Assembly (NCBI GenBank): GCA_900762815.1
Contig: CAAFHX010000085.1
Span: forward strand, 1 to 9,864
DNA: 9,864 nt
DNA from: Candidatus Avelusimicrobium facis
GTDB taxonomy: Bacteria; Elusimicrobiota; Elusimicrobia; Elusimicrobiales; Elusimicrobiaceae
Direction: 5' to 3'
A program made the translations under genes and the position numbers. The stretch's first letter is position 1; each line of letters begins with the position of its first letter. This document shows, one piece after another, positions 1-5,724 of the stretch. The notes under the pieces were generated by a model, which saw nothing but the letters and a program-made list of their open reading frames with translations, was not told the origin of the DNA and made no database searches.

Positions 1-73
1 CCCGTAGCTCAGCTGGGAGAGCGCCTGCATGGCATGCAGGAGGTCGCAAGTTCGATCCTTGTCGGGTCCACCA
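1..73 (+). tRNA. tRNA-Ala(GGC), 5' end cut by window edge
   Basis: Carries alanine to GCC/GCU codons. All visible parts of the cloverleaf are present: a D-arm (GCTC...GAGC), an anticodon stem CCTGC/GCAGG enclosing the seven-base loop ATGGCAT (anticodon GGC), a five-base variable region, a T-arm with the TTCGATC loop, the acceptor 3' strand CGGGTCC, discriminator A, and an encoded CCA at 71-73. The window starts at tRNA position 4, so the first three bases are missing from view, not from the gene. The acceptor strand has T at position 70, which would form the G3:U70 pair typical of alanine tRNAs if position 3 is G (inferred). A terminator follows after 14 bases. Confidence 0.97.
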
Positions 74-105
74 TTTTAAAAAGAATACCCACTCGCAAGA
101 GTGGG
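65..105 (+). repeat. 41-bp perfect direct repeat, copy 1
   Basis: Runs from the tRNA-Ala acceptor end (GGTCCACCA) through the spacer and the whole terminator stem. It is identical to 318-358. Confidence 0.95.
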
Positions 106-115
106 TTTTATTTTT
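88..115 (+). terminator. Rho-independent terminator of tRNA-Ala
   Basis: A seven-pair stem CCCACTC/GAGTGGG with a GCAA tetraloop is followed by TTTTATTTTT. It ends the tRNA-Ala transcript. The same hairpin recurs at 341-358. Confidence 0.9.
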
Positions 116-124
116 AAAAGAAAG

Positions 125-212
125 CCGACGAAGCTCATTAAAGAATGTGCAGGCGCGTTTCGCTTCCGAAATGGCGCATAGGTCGCGACATAAGTCTTCG
201 TCGGGTCCACCA
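125..212 (+). ncRNA. Candidate structured RNA or tRNA pseudogene ending in GTCCACCA
   Basis: Not a recognisable tRNA and without a convincing ORF. Its 3' end (197-215) copies the tRNA-Ala 3' end: 16 bases from GTCGGG through CCATTT are identical to 61-76, and GGTCGC at 181-186 sits at the same distance from CCA as in the tRNA. A perfect nine-pair closing stem joins CCGACGAAG (125-133) to CTTCGTCGG (196-204). Inside it, 145-150 pairs with 174-179 and 156-162 with 167-173 around a CTTC tetraloop, each with one G-T pair, with a five-base bulge between them. It lacks D- and T-arm consensus and an anticodon arm. It may be a decayed tRNA copy that still folds, or a small RNA with a tRNA-like tail. 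A terminator follows directly. Function unknown. Confidence 0.35.
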
Positions 213-228
213 TTTGGACAATTAAAAG

Positions 229-250
229 CCCCGCGCAAGCGGGGTTTTTT
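229..250 (+). terminator. Rho-independent terminator after candidate RNA
   Basis: A six-pair stem CCCCGC/GCGGGG with a GCAA loop is followed by six T. It stands 17 bases after the second CCA end and implies that something upstream is transcribed rightward or was once. Confidence 0.85.
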
Positions 251-253
251 ATT

Positions 254-326
254 GGACAAATGGAGACACATCCTCCGCAGGCGCGCTGCCGTGCCGTTGC
301 GGCTGGGGAGACCGCCTGGTCCACCA
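254..326 (+). pseudogene. Degenerate tRNA-like element, 73 bases, ending CCA
   Basis: From GGAC (254) to CCA (326) the element is 73 bases, close to tRNA size. The ends pair imperfectly as an acceptor: GGAC with GTCC, then two mismatches in the remaining three positions. A T follows the acceptor at the place of U8, then a GGAG/CTCC hairpin near the D-arm position. A GCGG/CCGC stem (299-302 with 312-315) lies near the T-arm position, but its loop lacks TTCRA. No five-pair anticodon stem with a seven-base loop can be drawn. It therefore looks like a decayed tRNA or tRNA mimic, not a working tRNA. Its last nine bases and downstream flank are identical to those of the tRNA-Ala. Confidence 0.4.
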
Positions 327-358
327 TTTTAAAAAGAATACCCACTCGCAAGAGTGGG
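318..358 (+). repeat. 41-bp perfect direct repeat, copy 2
   Basis: Exact copy of 65-105, lying at the end of the degenerate tRNA-like element. Just after it this copy has one extra G before the T-tract. A shorter 16-bp relative covering only the tRNA end lies at 200-215. Confidence 0.95.
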
Positions 359-369
359 GTTTGTTTTTT
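341..369 (+). terminator. Rho-independent terminator, third in series
   Basis: Same stem-loop as at 88-105 (CCCACTC, GCAA, GAGTGGG), followed by GTTTGTTTTTT. It is the last rightward terminator before the convergent smc operon. Confidence 0.85.
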
Positions 370-375
370 AGCTCC

Positions 376-408
376 AAAAACGGGAGCGGTGCGCAGCCGC
401 TCCCGTTT
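376..408 (-). terminator. Terminator of the smc-phosphoesterase operon
   Basis: A twelve-pair perfect stem joins 378-389 and 397-408 (GGGAGCGG core) around a seven-base loop. On the minus strand it is followed by a run of five T, and it begins 20 bases past the stop codon of the phosphoesterase gene. The T-run is on the minus side, so it serves the leftward operon. Confidence 0.88.
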
Positions 409-428
409 CAAGAAAGAACTTCTTATCT

Positions 429-1172
429 TTACATTCCCAGCGCCAGGCTGTCTATCAAAAAATCATCCATGCCGGCCGCGCGCATTTTGTCTTGGGTTTG
501 GGTAAAGTCATACTCCTCGCGCAAGAAGTAAAACGTATTCTCTTTATCGTCCCACAAACCAAACGAGGCCCGCGTATCATTATCGCGCGGTTTGCCCACC
601 GAACCGGGATTAATCACATAGCGCAACATCGGCGCCAAAGACAGCCCCAGCGGCGTGCGTACCACTTCTATATGGCAGGCGTTTTCGTCGCCCTGCATAT
701 AAAACGGCAAATGCGTGTGCCCCACAAAGAGCACCTGCCCTTTCCACAAATCATAGACCGAGCGATACTGGCGCGCACTGGCAAAATATTCTTTAATCGG
801 GTCTAAGGGTGAGCCATGCACCACTTCAAAGTTTTTCTCTTGAATCACTTCCGGCAGAAAGGCAATGCAGCGCAGCGAGGCGGGCGTCATTTGTTTTGCA
901 CTCCAATCCAAGGAATGCAAGGCCTCTAAGTTAAAATATTCCCGCAATTCGGGATGATTAAAAATGGCGTCGTGGTTCCCCAGCACACCCAGGGCTTTCC
1001 CGGCGTCTTTGAGCCGGCAAAAGGTTTGCACGCACTTTTCGGGGTCGGGCCCGTAGCCGATTAAATCCCCGCAGAAAATATACTTTTGCGCCCCTTCGGT
1101 CCGCAGGCGTTTGAGCGCCGTATCCAACGCTTCCCAATTCCCGTGAATATCCGAAAGCACACCCCAGCGCAT
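429..1172 (-). CDS. Metallophosphoesterase, calcineurin-like superfamily
   Basis: Cytoplasmic phosphoesterase of 247 residues with no signal peptide. The family's metal-binding motifs appear in order: D8-x-H10 in SDIHGN, G35-D36 in CGDLIGYGPDP, G65-N66-H67-D68, H119 in VVHGSP, and G151-H-T-H154, with NPGSVG at 188-193. This is the YfcE-like branch (Metallophos_2) that binds two divalent metals; the substrate cannot be told from sequence. The start codon overlaps the smc stop as TAATG, so translation is probably coupled to smc; no strong Shine-Dalgarno is seen. It is the last gene of its operon and is followed by a strong terminator. Length and motifs are intact. Family call is firm, biological role unknown. 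Confidence 0.93.
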   Translation of the reverse strand: MRWGVLSDIHGNWEALDTALKRLRTEGAQKYIFCGDLIGYGPDPEKCVQTFCRLKDAGKALGVLGNHDAIFNHPELREYFNLEALHSLDWSAKQMTPASLRCIAFLPEVIQEKNFEVVHGSPLDPIKEYFASARQYRSVYDLWKGQVLFVGHTHLPFYMQGDENACHIEVVRTPLGLSLAPMLRYVINPGSVGKPRDNDTRASFGLWDDKENTFYFLREEYDFTQTQDKMRAAGMDDFLIDSLALGM

Positions 1173-4100
1173 TACGCCACCGCCATGGCTTCCAACTCTT
1201 CTTTTTTGGCTTGGTCGGCGCGGTCGGCCAAGTTGACCGACATCACCTTAGATACCCCGCTTTCCTCCATGGTAATGCCGTAAAGGCGGCGGGCCGATTC
1301 CATCGTGCGTTTATTGTGGGTTACCACAATAAACTGCGTAGAGTTGGAGAACTCTTTAATCAAATTGACAAAGCGTTCCACATTGGCCTCGTCCAAGGCC
1401 GCGTCGGCTTCGTCCATAATGCAGAACGGGGCCGGATTGTGCGTAAAGAACGCAAACAATAAAGACAGCGCCGTCAACGTTTTTTCTCCGCCGGACATAG
1501 AGGAAATATTGAGCAGCTTTTTGCCCGGGGGCTGGGCATAAATTTCAATGCCCGTCTCCAGCAGGTTTTCCGGCTCGGTCAGCACCAAGTTACAATCCCC
1601 GCCGCGGAAGAGCGTCTGGTAAATGTTTTTAAAGTGCATACGCACCTGCTCAAAGGTATATTTAAAATTGTCGCGCGTAGTTACATTGATTTTGTGAATG
1701 GCGGAACGCAAATCTTTTTTAGCTTCGTCCAAGTCGTTGATTTGCGATTTGAGGAAATCGTGCCGCTCGGTCAGCGCGTCGTATTCTTCCGGAGCGGTCA
1801 TGTTTACGGCGCCCATATTTTCAATGCGTTTGCGCATCATTTTAACGCGCTCGTAGTCCACTTGCTTGTCGCCAAAGTTCAGCTGCGCCTCTTCGGGGGT
1901 AATGTTCCAGCTTTCAAACAGGTTGTTTACCACCGTGGTGCGCTGGCGGCGGGCATTGGCCAAGGCATTTTCCAAATCGTTTTGCTTGATGTGCAATTCA
2001 GACACTTGCTTTTTGTTGGCGTTGAGCGCGGTCATTTTATCGTTGTAGTCCTTCTTTAAAGCTTCCAGCGATTGACGTAATTTATACTCGTCCGTTTCCA
2101 GCTTGGCCAGGGTATCGCGCTCGGTGGACAGCTTGGCCTGGGTGGAGAGTTTCTCCTGCGCCAACGCTTGCAAGCGGGCACTGGCGGACTTGGCCGCCTC
2201 GGCGCGCTTGCCCTCGTTTTGCAGCAGGGTATTGTATTCAAACTCGGTAGATTTCAAATCCACTTCCACATTGTTCTTGCGGATTTTCAATTCATACAGC
2301 TGCCCGTTTAATTGGTTCAAACGGCTCTTGGCTTGCTCAGTTTGCTTTTGCAGCTGCGCCTTTTGCGTTTTTACATTTTCCGTCCGGGTCTTCAACTCTT
2401 CTTGCTGCGTCAGCAAGTTTTGCAAATCGCTTTGCAGTTGTTGCACATTTTGCTTGCGCCGCTCTACCCGGGTCATCAGTTCTTGCTTTTGCGCAGCGGC
2501 ACGGGCCAAGGCTTCTTCGGCTTGTTTGAGCTCCCGCTCCTTAGAAGAAAGTTCCCCTTGCACTGCTCCCGCCGCTACAGCCGCCTCTTGGGCCGCCGTG
2601 CGCAGCGCGCGCAAAGCTTCATCGGCTTTTTGCAAGGCTTCGTAATTGCCGATGATTTCTTTAGAGAGAGCGTCCTCCTGCGCCGTTTTTTCGCGCAAGG
2701 TTTCTTTGACCGCCTCTTCCTCGCCCCAATAGGCCTCCGGCGCACTTACGCCCGGCGCGCCCGCACTCAAGAAAAAGCCGCCCTGCAGGGCTCCGTCCGC
2801 TGACGCATGGTACCCGCCGATGAGGCAGCGGACCAAATTCTCCAGCCCGGCTGCATACTTAAGCTGTCCTTTCAAGCTGCCGGACGCTTCCGCCGCAGCG
2901 GGGACTTTATCCAATAAAATAAATTTGCAGCGGGCTTTGCCATGCGCTTTGAGCCGGTCCGCAGCCACGCGGGCGGCGGTTTCGTTTTCACACAATACCG
3001 CATCTAAATATTTTCCGAAAGCTTCTTCCACCGCGGTGGACAACTCCGCCGGGTATTTTAACGCTTTGCGCAGCGTCCCTTGAATGCCGGGAATGCCGGC
3101 CTCACAGGCGGTTTTTACCCCCACCCAATAGGGGTCGTTTTCACCCTGGGTGCGAATCATTTCCAGCTTGGCATTGAGCGCGGCCTTTTCCGACCGGACG
3201 GCGGAAAGCTGTTCATTGAGCGCATTGCGTTTTTGCTGCAAGTTCTTTACGTGCTCTTCGCCTTGGGAGATTTGCTCCCGGGCGGTTTTGGCGGCGTTTT
3301 GTTTTTCGCTCAAGCGCGCGCGGATTTCTTCCAGCGCCTTGCGCACGCCGTCCACGCCGCTGTCCGCTTGGCTGCGTTTTTCTAAGGTAATCAAATCCTC
3401 GTTTTCGCGCTGCACATTGGCCTGCTCCAGCGCAATTTTGTTTTGGCACTCCATTTGGCTTTGCACCAGGCGCATCAAATCATTGCTGGCGCGCTGGATT
3501 TGTCCGTCGGCTTCGCGCAGCTGCTGCTCTTGGCGTTGGGAAAGAGCAAACTCTTCATTATATTGCTTTTGCAGCGGAGCCAGCTGCCCGTCCAGCTCGG
3601 CCAATTGGGCTTTTAGTTTGGCAATAGCCGGTTCAATTTCCTTGATGCGGTTTTGGCCGCGTTGCGCCTCGGTGCCGGAGGCGGCCAGCTGGGCCGTAAA
3701 TTCGGCGGTTAAATTGTCGCAATTTTGAAGGGCCCCTTCCAACAAACCCACCTGGTATTTGCTGGCGGCAATTTTTTCATTGAACTCCGCCACTTCCTTT
3801 TGTTTGTGCGTCAGGTTCAAATCCATGGCGGCGGTTTGTCCCTCTTGGGCGGAAATTTGTGTCTCTATATCTTTCACGCGCGCCAGCACGGGCTGAAGCT
3901 CTTGGCCGTGTTTGGCAATCAGGCCGTCGGCCTCCTTGATAGAGCAAAGCGAAATGGCAATTTCGCTTTCTTTCAGCTCCTCGCGGTATTTTTGATACAG
4001 GCGGGCCTTGCGCGCTTCGCCGTCTAATTTTTTAATCTGTTCGGCAATCAGCGCCACGGTATCTGAAAGGCGGGCCAAATCCATATCCACGCGCTCCAAA

Positions 4101-4639
4101 CGGCGGATGCACTCCTCGCGTTTGGCCTTATATTTGGAAACACCGGCCACCTCTTCAAACATTTCGCGGCGTTGTTCCGGCGTAGCAGACAGCACGCTTT
4201 CCACGCCGCCCTGGTCAATAATGGCGTAGCCTTCCCCGCCGATGCCCGTATCCAAAAACAAATCACGGATGTCGCGCAGGCGGCACTGCACCTTATTTAA
4301 ATAGTATTCGCTTTCCCCAGAGCGGAAAATCTTGCGGCTGACGGTAATTTCATTAAAATCCAGCGGCAGGTTGCGCGTGGAATTGTCAAACACCATGCTC
4401 ACTTGCGCCATGTTCAGCGGGGCGCGCTTGGCCGTGCCGTTAAAAATAATATCCACCATAGAGGCCGAACGCAGCGCCTTCCAGCTCATTTCGCCAATGG
4501 TCCAACGCACCGAATCAATGACATTGGACTTGCCGCACCCGTTGGGTCCCACCACGCAGGTGATGCCGGGCTCAAAGTCCAGGCGCATTTTATCGGCAAA
4601 GGATTTAAAACCGACGATTTCTATGGCTTTCAAATACAT
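1172..4639 (-). CDS. smc: Chromosome partition protein SMC
   Basis: ATPase that compacts and segregates the chromosome as a dimer, normally with ScpA and ScpB, which are not in this window. At 1155 residues it has normal bacterial length. The N-terminal head carries Walker A GPNGCGKSN (31-39) and the region around DQGG typical of the Q-loop side. Two long coiled-coil arms (about 170-500 and 640-1000), rich in Gln/Glu/Lys/Ala, flank a hinge at about 500-640 that starts near DPYWVG and contains GIPGIQG. The C-terminal head has the signature motif as MSGGEK (1048-1053), Walker B FCIMDE with D1076-E1077, the D-loop ALDEAN and switch histidine H1108. The usual signature is LSGG; M in the first place is a mild variant. 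The start is supported by AGAGGA ten bases upstream. First gene of a two-gene operon. Confidence 0.97.
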   Translation of the reverse strand: MYLKAIEIVGFKSFADKMRLDFEPGITCVVGPNGCGKSNVIDSVRWTIGEMSWKALRSASMVDIIFNGTAKRAPLNMAQVSMVFDNSTRNLPLDFNEITVSRKIFRSGESEYYLNKVQCRLRDIRDLFLDTGIGGEGYAIIDQGGVESVLSATPEQRREMFEEVAGVSKYKAKREECIRRLERVDMDLARLSDTVALIAEQIKKLDGEARKARLYQKYREELKESEIAISLCSIKEADGLIAKHGQELQPVLARVKDIETQISAQEGQTAAMDLNLTHKQKEVAEFNEKIAASKYQVGLLEGALQNCDNLTAEFTAQLAASGTEAQRGQNRIKEIEPAIAKLKAQLAELDGQLAPLQKQYNEEFALSQRQEQQLREADGQIQRASNDLMRLVQSQMECQNKIALEQANVQRENEDLITLEKRSQADSGVDGVRKALEEIRARLSEKQNAAKTAREQISQGEEHVKNLQQKRNALNEQLSAVRSEKAALNAKLEMIRTQGENDPYWVGVKTACEAGIPGIQGTLRKALKYPAELSTAVEEAFGKYLDAVLCENETAARVAADRLKAHGKARCKFILLDKVPAAAEASGSLKGQLKYAAGLENLVRCLIGGYHASADGALQGGFFLSAGAPGVSAPEAYWGEEEAVKETLREKTAQEDALSKEIIGNYEALQKADEALRALRTAAQEAAVAAGAVQGELSSKERELKQAEEALARAAAQKQELMTRVERRKQNVQQLQSDLQNLLTQQEELKTRTENVKTQKAQLQKQTEQAKSRLNQLNGQLYELKIRKNNVEVDLKSTEFEYNTLLQNEGKRAEAAKSASARLQALAQEKLSTQAKLSTERDTLAKLETDEYKLRQSLEALKKDYNDKMTALNANKKQVSELHIKQNDLENALANARRQRTTVVNNLFESWNITPEEAQLNFGDKQVDYERVKMMRKRIENMGAVNMTAPEEYDALTERHDFLKSQINDLDEAKKDLRSAIHKINVTTRDNFKYTFEQVRMHFKNIYQTLFRGGDCNLVLTEPENLLETGIEIYAQPPGKKLLNISSMSGGEKTLTALSLLFAFFTHNPAPFCIMDEADAALDEANVERFVNLIKEFSNSTQFIVVTHNKRTMESARRLYGITMEESGVSKVMSVNLADRADQAKKEELEAMAVA

Positions 4640-4677
4640 GATGTAGCGTCCTCTACTATACGGGGGATATATAATGT

Positions 4678-4686
4678 ATTATAACA
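4678..4686 (-). promoter_or_regulatory. Extended -10 promoter element for smc
   Basis: On the minus strand this reads TGTTATAAT, a consensus extended -10 (TGnTATAAT), 38 bases upstream of the smc start. No good -35 is visible, which is tolerated by extended -10 promoters. A transcript from here would have a leader of about 30 bases. Confidence 0.5.
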
Positions 4687-4791
4687 TTATCCGCGCGTGT
4701 CGGGCCGCAAAAACCGCTCTTACGCGTACGAAAACAGCCCCGAATTTTCCGCCCCGAGGAAGCCTTTTTGCCCCACCGACTAAAAAAACAC

Positions 4792-4817
4792 TTGCAAAAG
4801 CGCATAATATTTATTAG
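4792..4817 (+). promoter_or_regulatory. Possible promoter of the small repeat protein gene
   Basis: TTGCAA (4792-4797) resembles a -35 box, and either CATAAT (4803-4808, no -35 at the right distance) or TATTAG (4812-4817, spacing only 14) could serve as -10. None of the pairings is ideal, but the A+T-rich block stands out and lies just upstream of the folded leader. Confidence 0.3.
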
Positions 4818-4820
4818 ACT

Positions 4821-4870
4821 TTTTCGGTAAGGGCATTGGAGCCCCGCCGCTGACACGGCAACCCCGAAAA
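4821..4870 (+). promoter_or_regulatory. Potential three-way-junction leader RNA
   Basis: TTTTCGG (4821-4827) pairs perfectly with CCGAAAA (4864-4870). Within this closing stem are two hairpins: GGGC/GCCC around ATTGGA (4831-4844) and GCCG/CGGC around CTGACA (4846-4859). The result is a compact three-way junction at the start of the probable transcript, about 75 bases upstream of the small-protein start codon. A GCCC at 4904-4907 could compete for GGGC 4831-4834. It does not match any riboswitch class whose consensus I can recall. Structure is read by eye only. Confidence 0.35.
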
Positions 4871-4944
4871 GCGAACGGCGAACATTTTTGGTAAATAAAT
4901 CCGAGCCCTGCAGACATATGTTCCTGAAAAGGAGGAATACTCAA

Positions 4945-5169
4945 ATGGCTGAAAAAGTACTCAAAATTGGCGTAGAACGTGAAGACGGTTTCTTGTACTA
5001 CATTGACAAAGACGGCGACGTGGCCCGTGTGCAAATGGCCCGCGGCGGCAAAAAAGGCGGCAAGCCCAAAAAAGTAGAAAAAACCGGCATCAAGAAAGAA
5101 AAAGGATATCTGTATTTCTTGGACAAGAAAGGCGATATCTCCAGAGCTAAAATGGTCAATGCCAAATAA
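4945..5169 (+). CDS. Small basic protein with two tandem 28-residue repeats
   Basis: A 74-residue protein of unknown function, preceded by a strong AAGGAGG nine bases before the ATG, which fixes the start. It consists of two copies of one unit: residues 4-31 and 43-70, identical at 14 of 28 positions. The shared pattern is KVxKxG[VI]xxExG[FY]LY[YF][IL]DKxGD[VI]xRxxM. They are joined by a Gly/Lys linker (GGKKGGKPKK). Each unit looks like two or three short beta strands with a turn at DKxGD. There is no signal peptide, membrane segment or cysteine, and the charge is strongly positive, so a cytoplasmic nucleic-acid- or ribosome-associated role is possible but is inference. It is a single-gene unit with its own leader and terminator, next to the ribosomal protein genes. 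The strong signals suggest high expression. Confidence 0.88.
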   Translation: MAEKVLKIGVEREDGFLYYIDKDGDVARVQMARGGKKGGKPKKVEKTGIKKEKGYLYFLDKKGDISRAKMVNAK

Positions 5170-5174
5170 TTTAA

Positions 5175-5201
5175 CGCCCCGCTTATGCGGGGCGCTTTTT
5201 T
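5175..5201 (+). terminator. Terminator of the small repeat protein gene
   Basis: An eight-pair stem CGCCCCGC/GCGGGGCG with a TTAT loop is followed by CTTTTTT, beginning five bases after the stop codon. It makes the gene a single-cistron unit. Confidence 0.9.
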
Positions 5202-5310
5202 CTGCAAAGAAAGACCCGAGATAGGCAAATTTGAAACACAAGACCGCCCGGCCTCCTGCCAACCCGCGCACTCCAAGGTGGCCTCTTTCCCCCAAACCGG
5301 CCCAAAATAA

Positions 5311-5318
5311 GCTATAAT
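5311..5318 (+). promoter_or_regulatory. -10 element of the rplU-rpmA promoter
   Basis: GCTATAAT contains a consensus -10 box; no clear -35 stands 16-18 bases upstream. Transcription would start near 5325, giving a leader of about 60 bases that consists almost wholly of hairpins. Similar GCTA(T/G)AAT boxes precede obgE (6198-6205) and the protease gene. Confidence 0.5.
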
Positions 5319-5332
5319 ATATGTACTTAAAA

Positions 5333-5380
5333 GGAAGGCTCTTCCCTGCGCGCCTTTGGGGTGCAAGGGGCGGAGCCCTT
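5333..5380 (+). promoter_or_regulatory. Hairpin-rich rplU leader, possible autoregulatory site
   Basis: Three adjoining hairpins fill the leader: GGAAG/CTTCC (5333-5345), a stem of TGCGC with GTGCA plus two inner C-G pairs (5347-5365), and AGGGGC/GCCCTT around GGA (5366-5380). The last one places the GGAG Shine-Dalgarno of rplU partly in its loop. Ribosomal protein operons are often controlled by such leaders; that this one binds bL21 is inference. Confidence 0.4.
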
Positions 5381-5382
5381 AA

Positions 5383-5706
5383 GTGAAAAACATGTACGCA
5401 ATCATTGAAACTGGTGGAAAACAGTACTGGGTGAAACCCGGTCAAAATCTGCAGGTTGAAAAGCTGGAAGCGGAAGTCGGCGCCAATGTAGAGCTGAAAG
5501 TGCTCTGGGCCGCCTCCGAAGAAGGTACCTCGGCAGATACCAAGGCGGACCACAAGAACGCCAAGGTCACCGCTCAAGTGGTCAAACATTTGAGAGGTCC
5601 GAAAATCCTGGTCTTTAAAAGAAGACCCAAAAAAGGCTACGAGAGAACCCGCGGCCACAGACAGGATTTAACGCAAATCAAAATCACCGACATTACGCTC
5701 GGCTAA
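5383..5706 (+). CDS. rplU: 50S ribosomal protein bL21
   Basis: Large-subunit protein that binds 23S rRNA. The family start MYAIIETGGKQYWVKPG is plain, as are the basic C-terminal motifs FKRRPKKGYERTRGHRQ, which contact rRNA; the length of 104-107 residues is normal. Two starts compete. GTG at 5383 has GGAG seven bases upstream, while ATG at 5392 fits the usual family N-terminus (MYAIIE) but would have its Shine-Dalgarno 16 bases away. I give the GTG start on spacing, with ATG 5392 a close alternative that removes only MKN. It is the first gene of a two-gene operon with rpmA, 18 bases apart. Confidence 0.95.
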   Translation: MKNMYAIIETGGKQYWVKPGQNLQVEKLEAEVGANVELKVLWAASEEGTSADTKADHKNAKVTAQVVKHLRGPKILVFKRRPKKGYERTRGHRQDLTQIKITDITLG

Positions 5707-5724
5707 TCTCAGAGAGGATAAACT

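Larger units (their letters stand above)
4640..4944. other. Divergent intergenic region, 305 bp
   Basis: No convincing ORF on either strand. The left part holds the smc promoter-like element. Positions 4690-4780 show nothing I can assign. From about 4790 the sequence becomes A+T-rich and promoter-like for the rightward small-protein gene, followed by a leader with hairpin potential. Confidence 0.6.

Noticed and set aside
254..326. A second functional tRNA
   Set aside because: Size and CCA fit, but the acceptor has mismatches, the T-loop lacks TTCRA, and no five-pair anticodon stem with a seven-base loop can be drawn.
76..411. Open frames across the tRNA-Ala downstream region on both strands
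   Set aside because: They run through terminators and tRNA-like sequence, have no ribosome binding site, and their products are low-complexity artefacts of structured RNA sequence.
2103..2803. Plus-strand frames of 160-190 codons inside smc
   Set aside because: Ser/Cys/Leu-rich products are antisense to the Gln/Glu/Lys coiled-coil of SMC; no start signals.
4821..4910. Known riboswitch (cobalamin, SAM, c-di-AMP or c-di-GMP type)
   Set aside because: Short fragments such as CGGCAACC and CCGAGCCC recall SAM and ydaO cores, but order and surrounding helices do not fit any of these.
4780..5658. Long minus-strand frame (292 codons) opposite the small protein and rplU
   Set aside because: It is the antisense shadow of two well-supported plus-strand genes, crosses their terminator, and gives a Phe-rich product typical of reading Lys-rich genes backwards.
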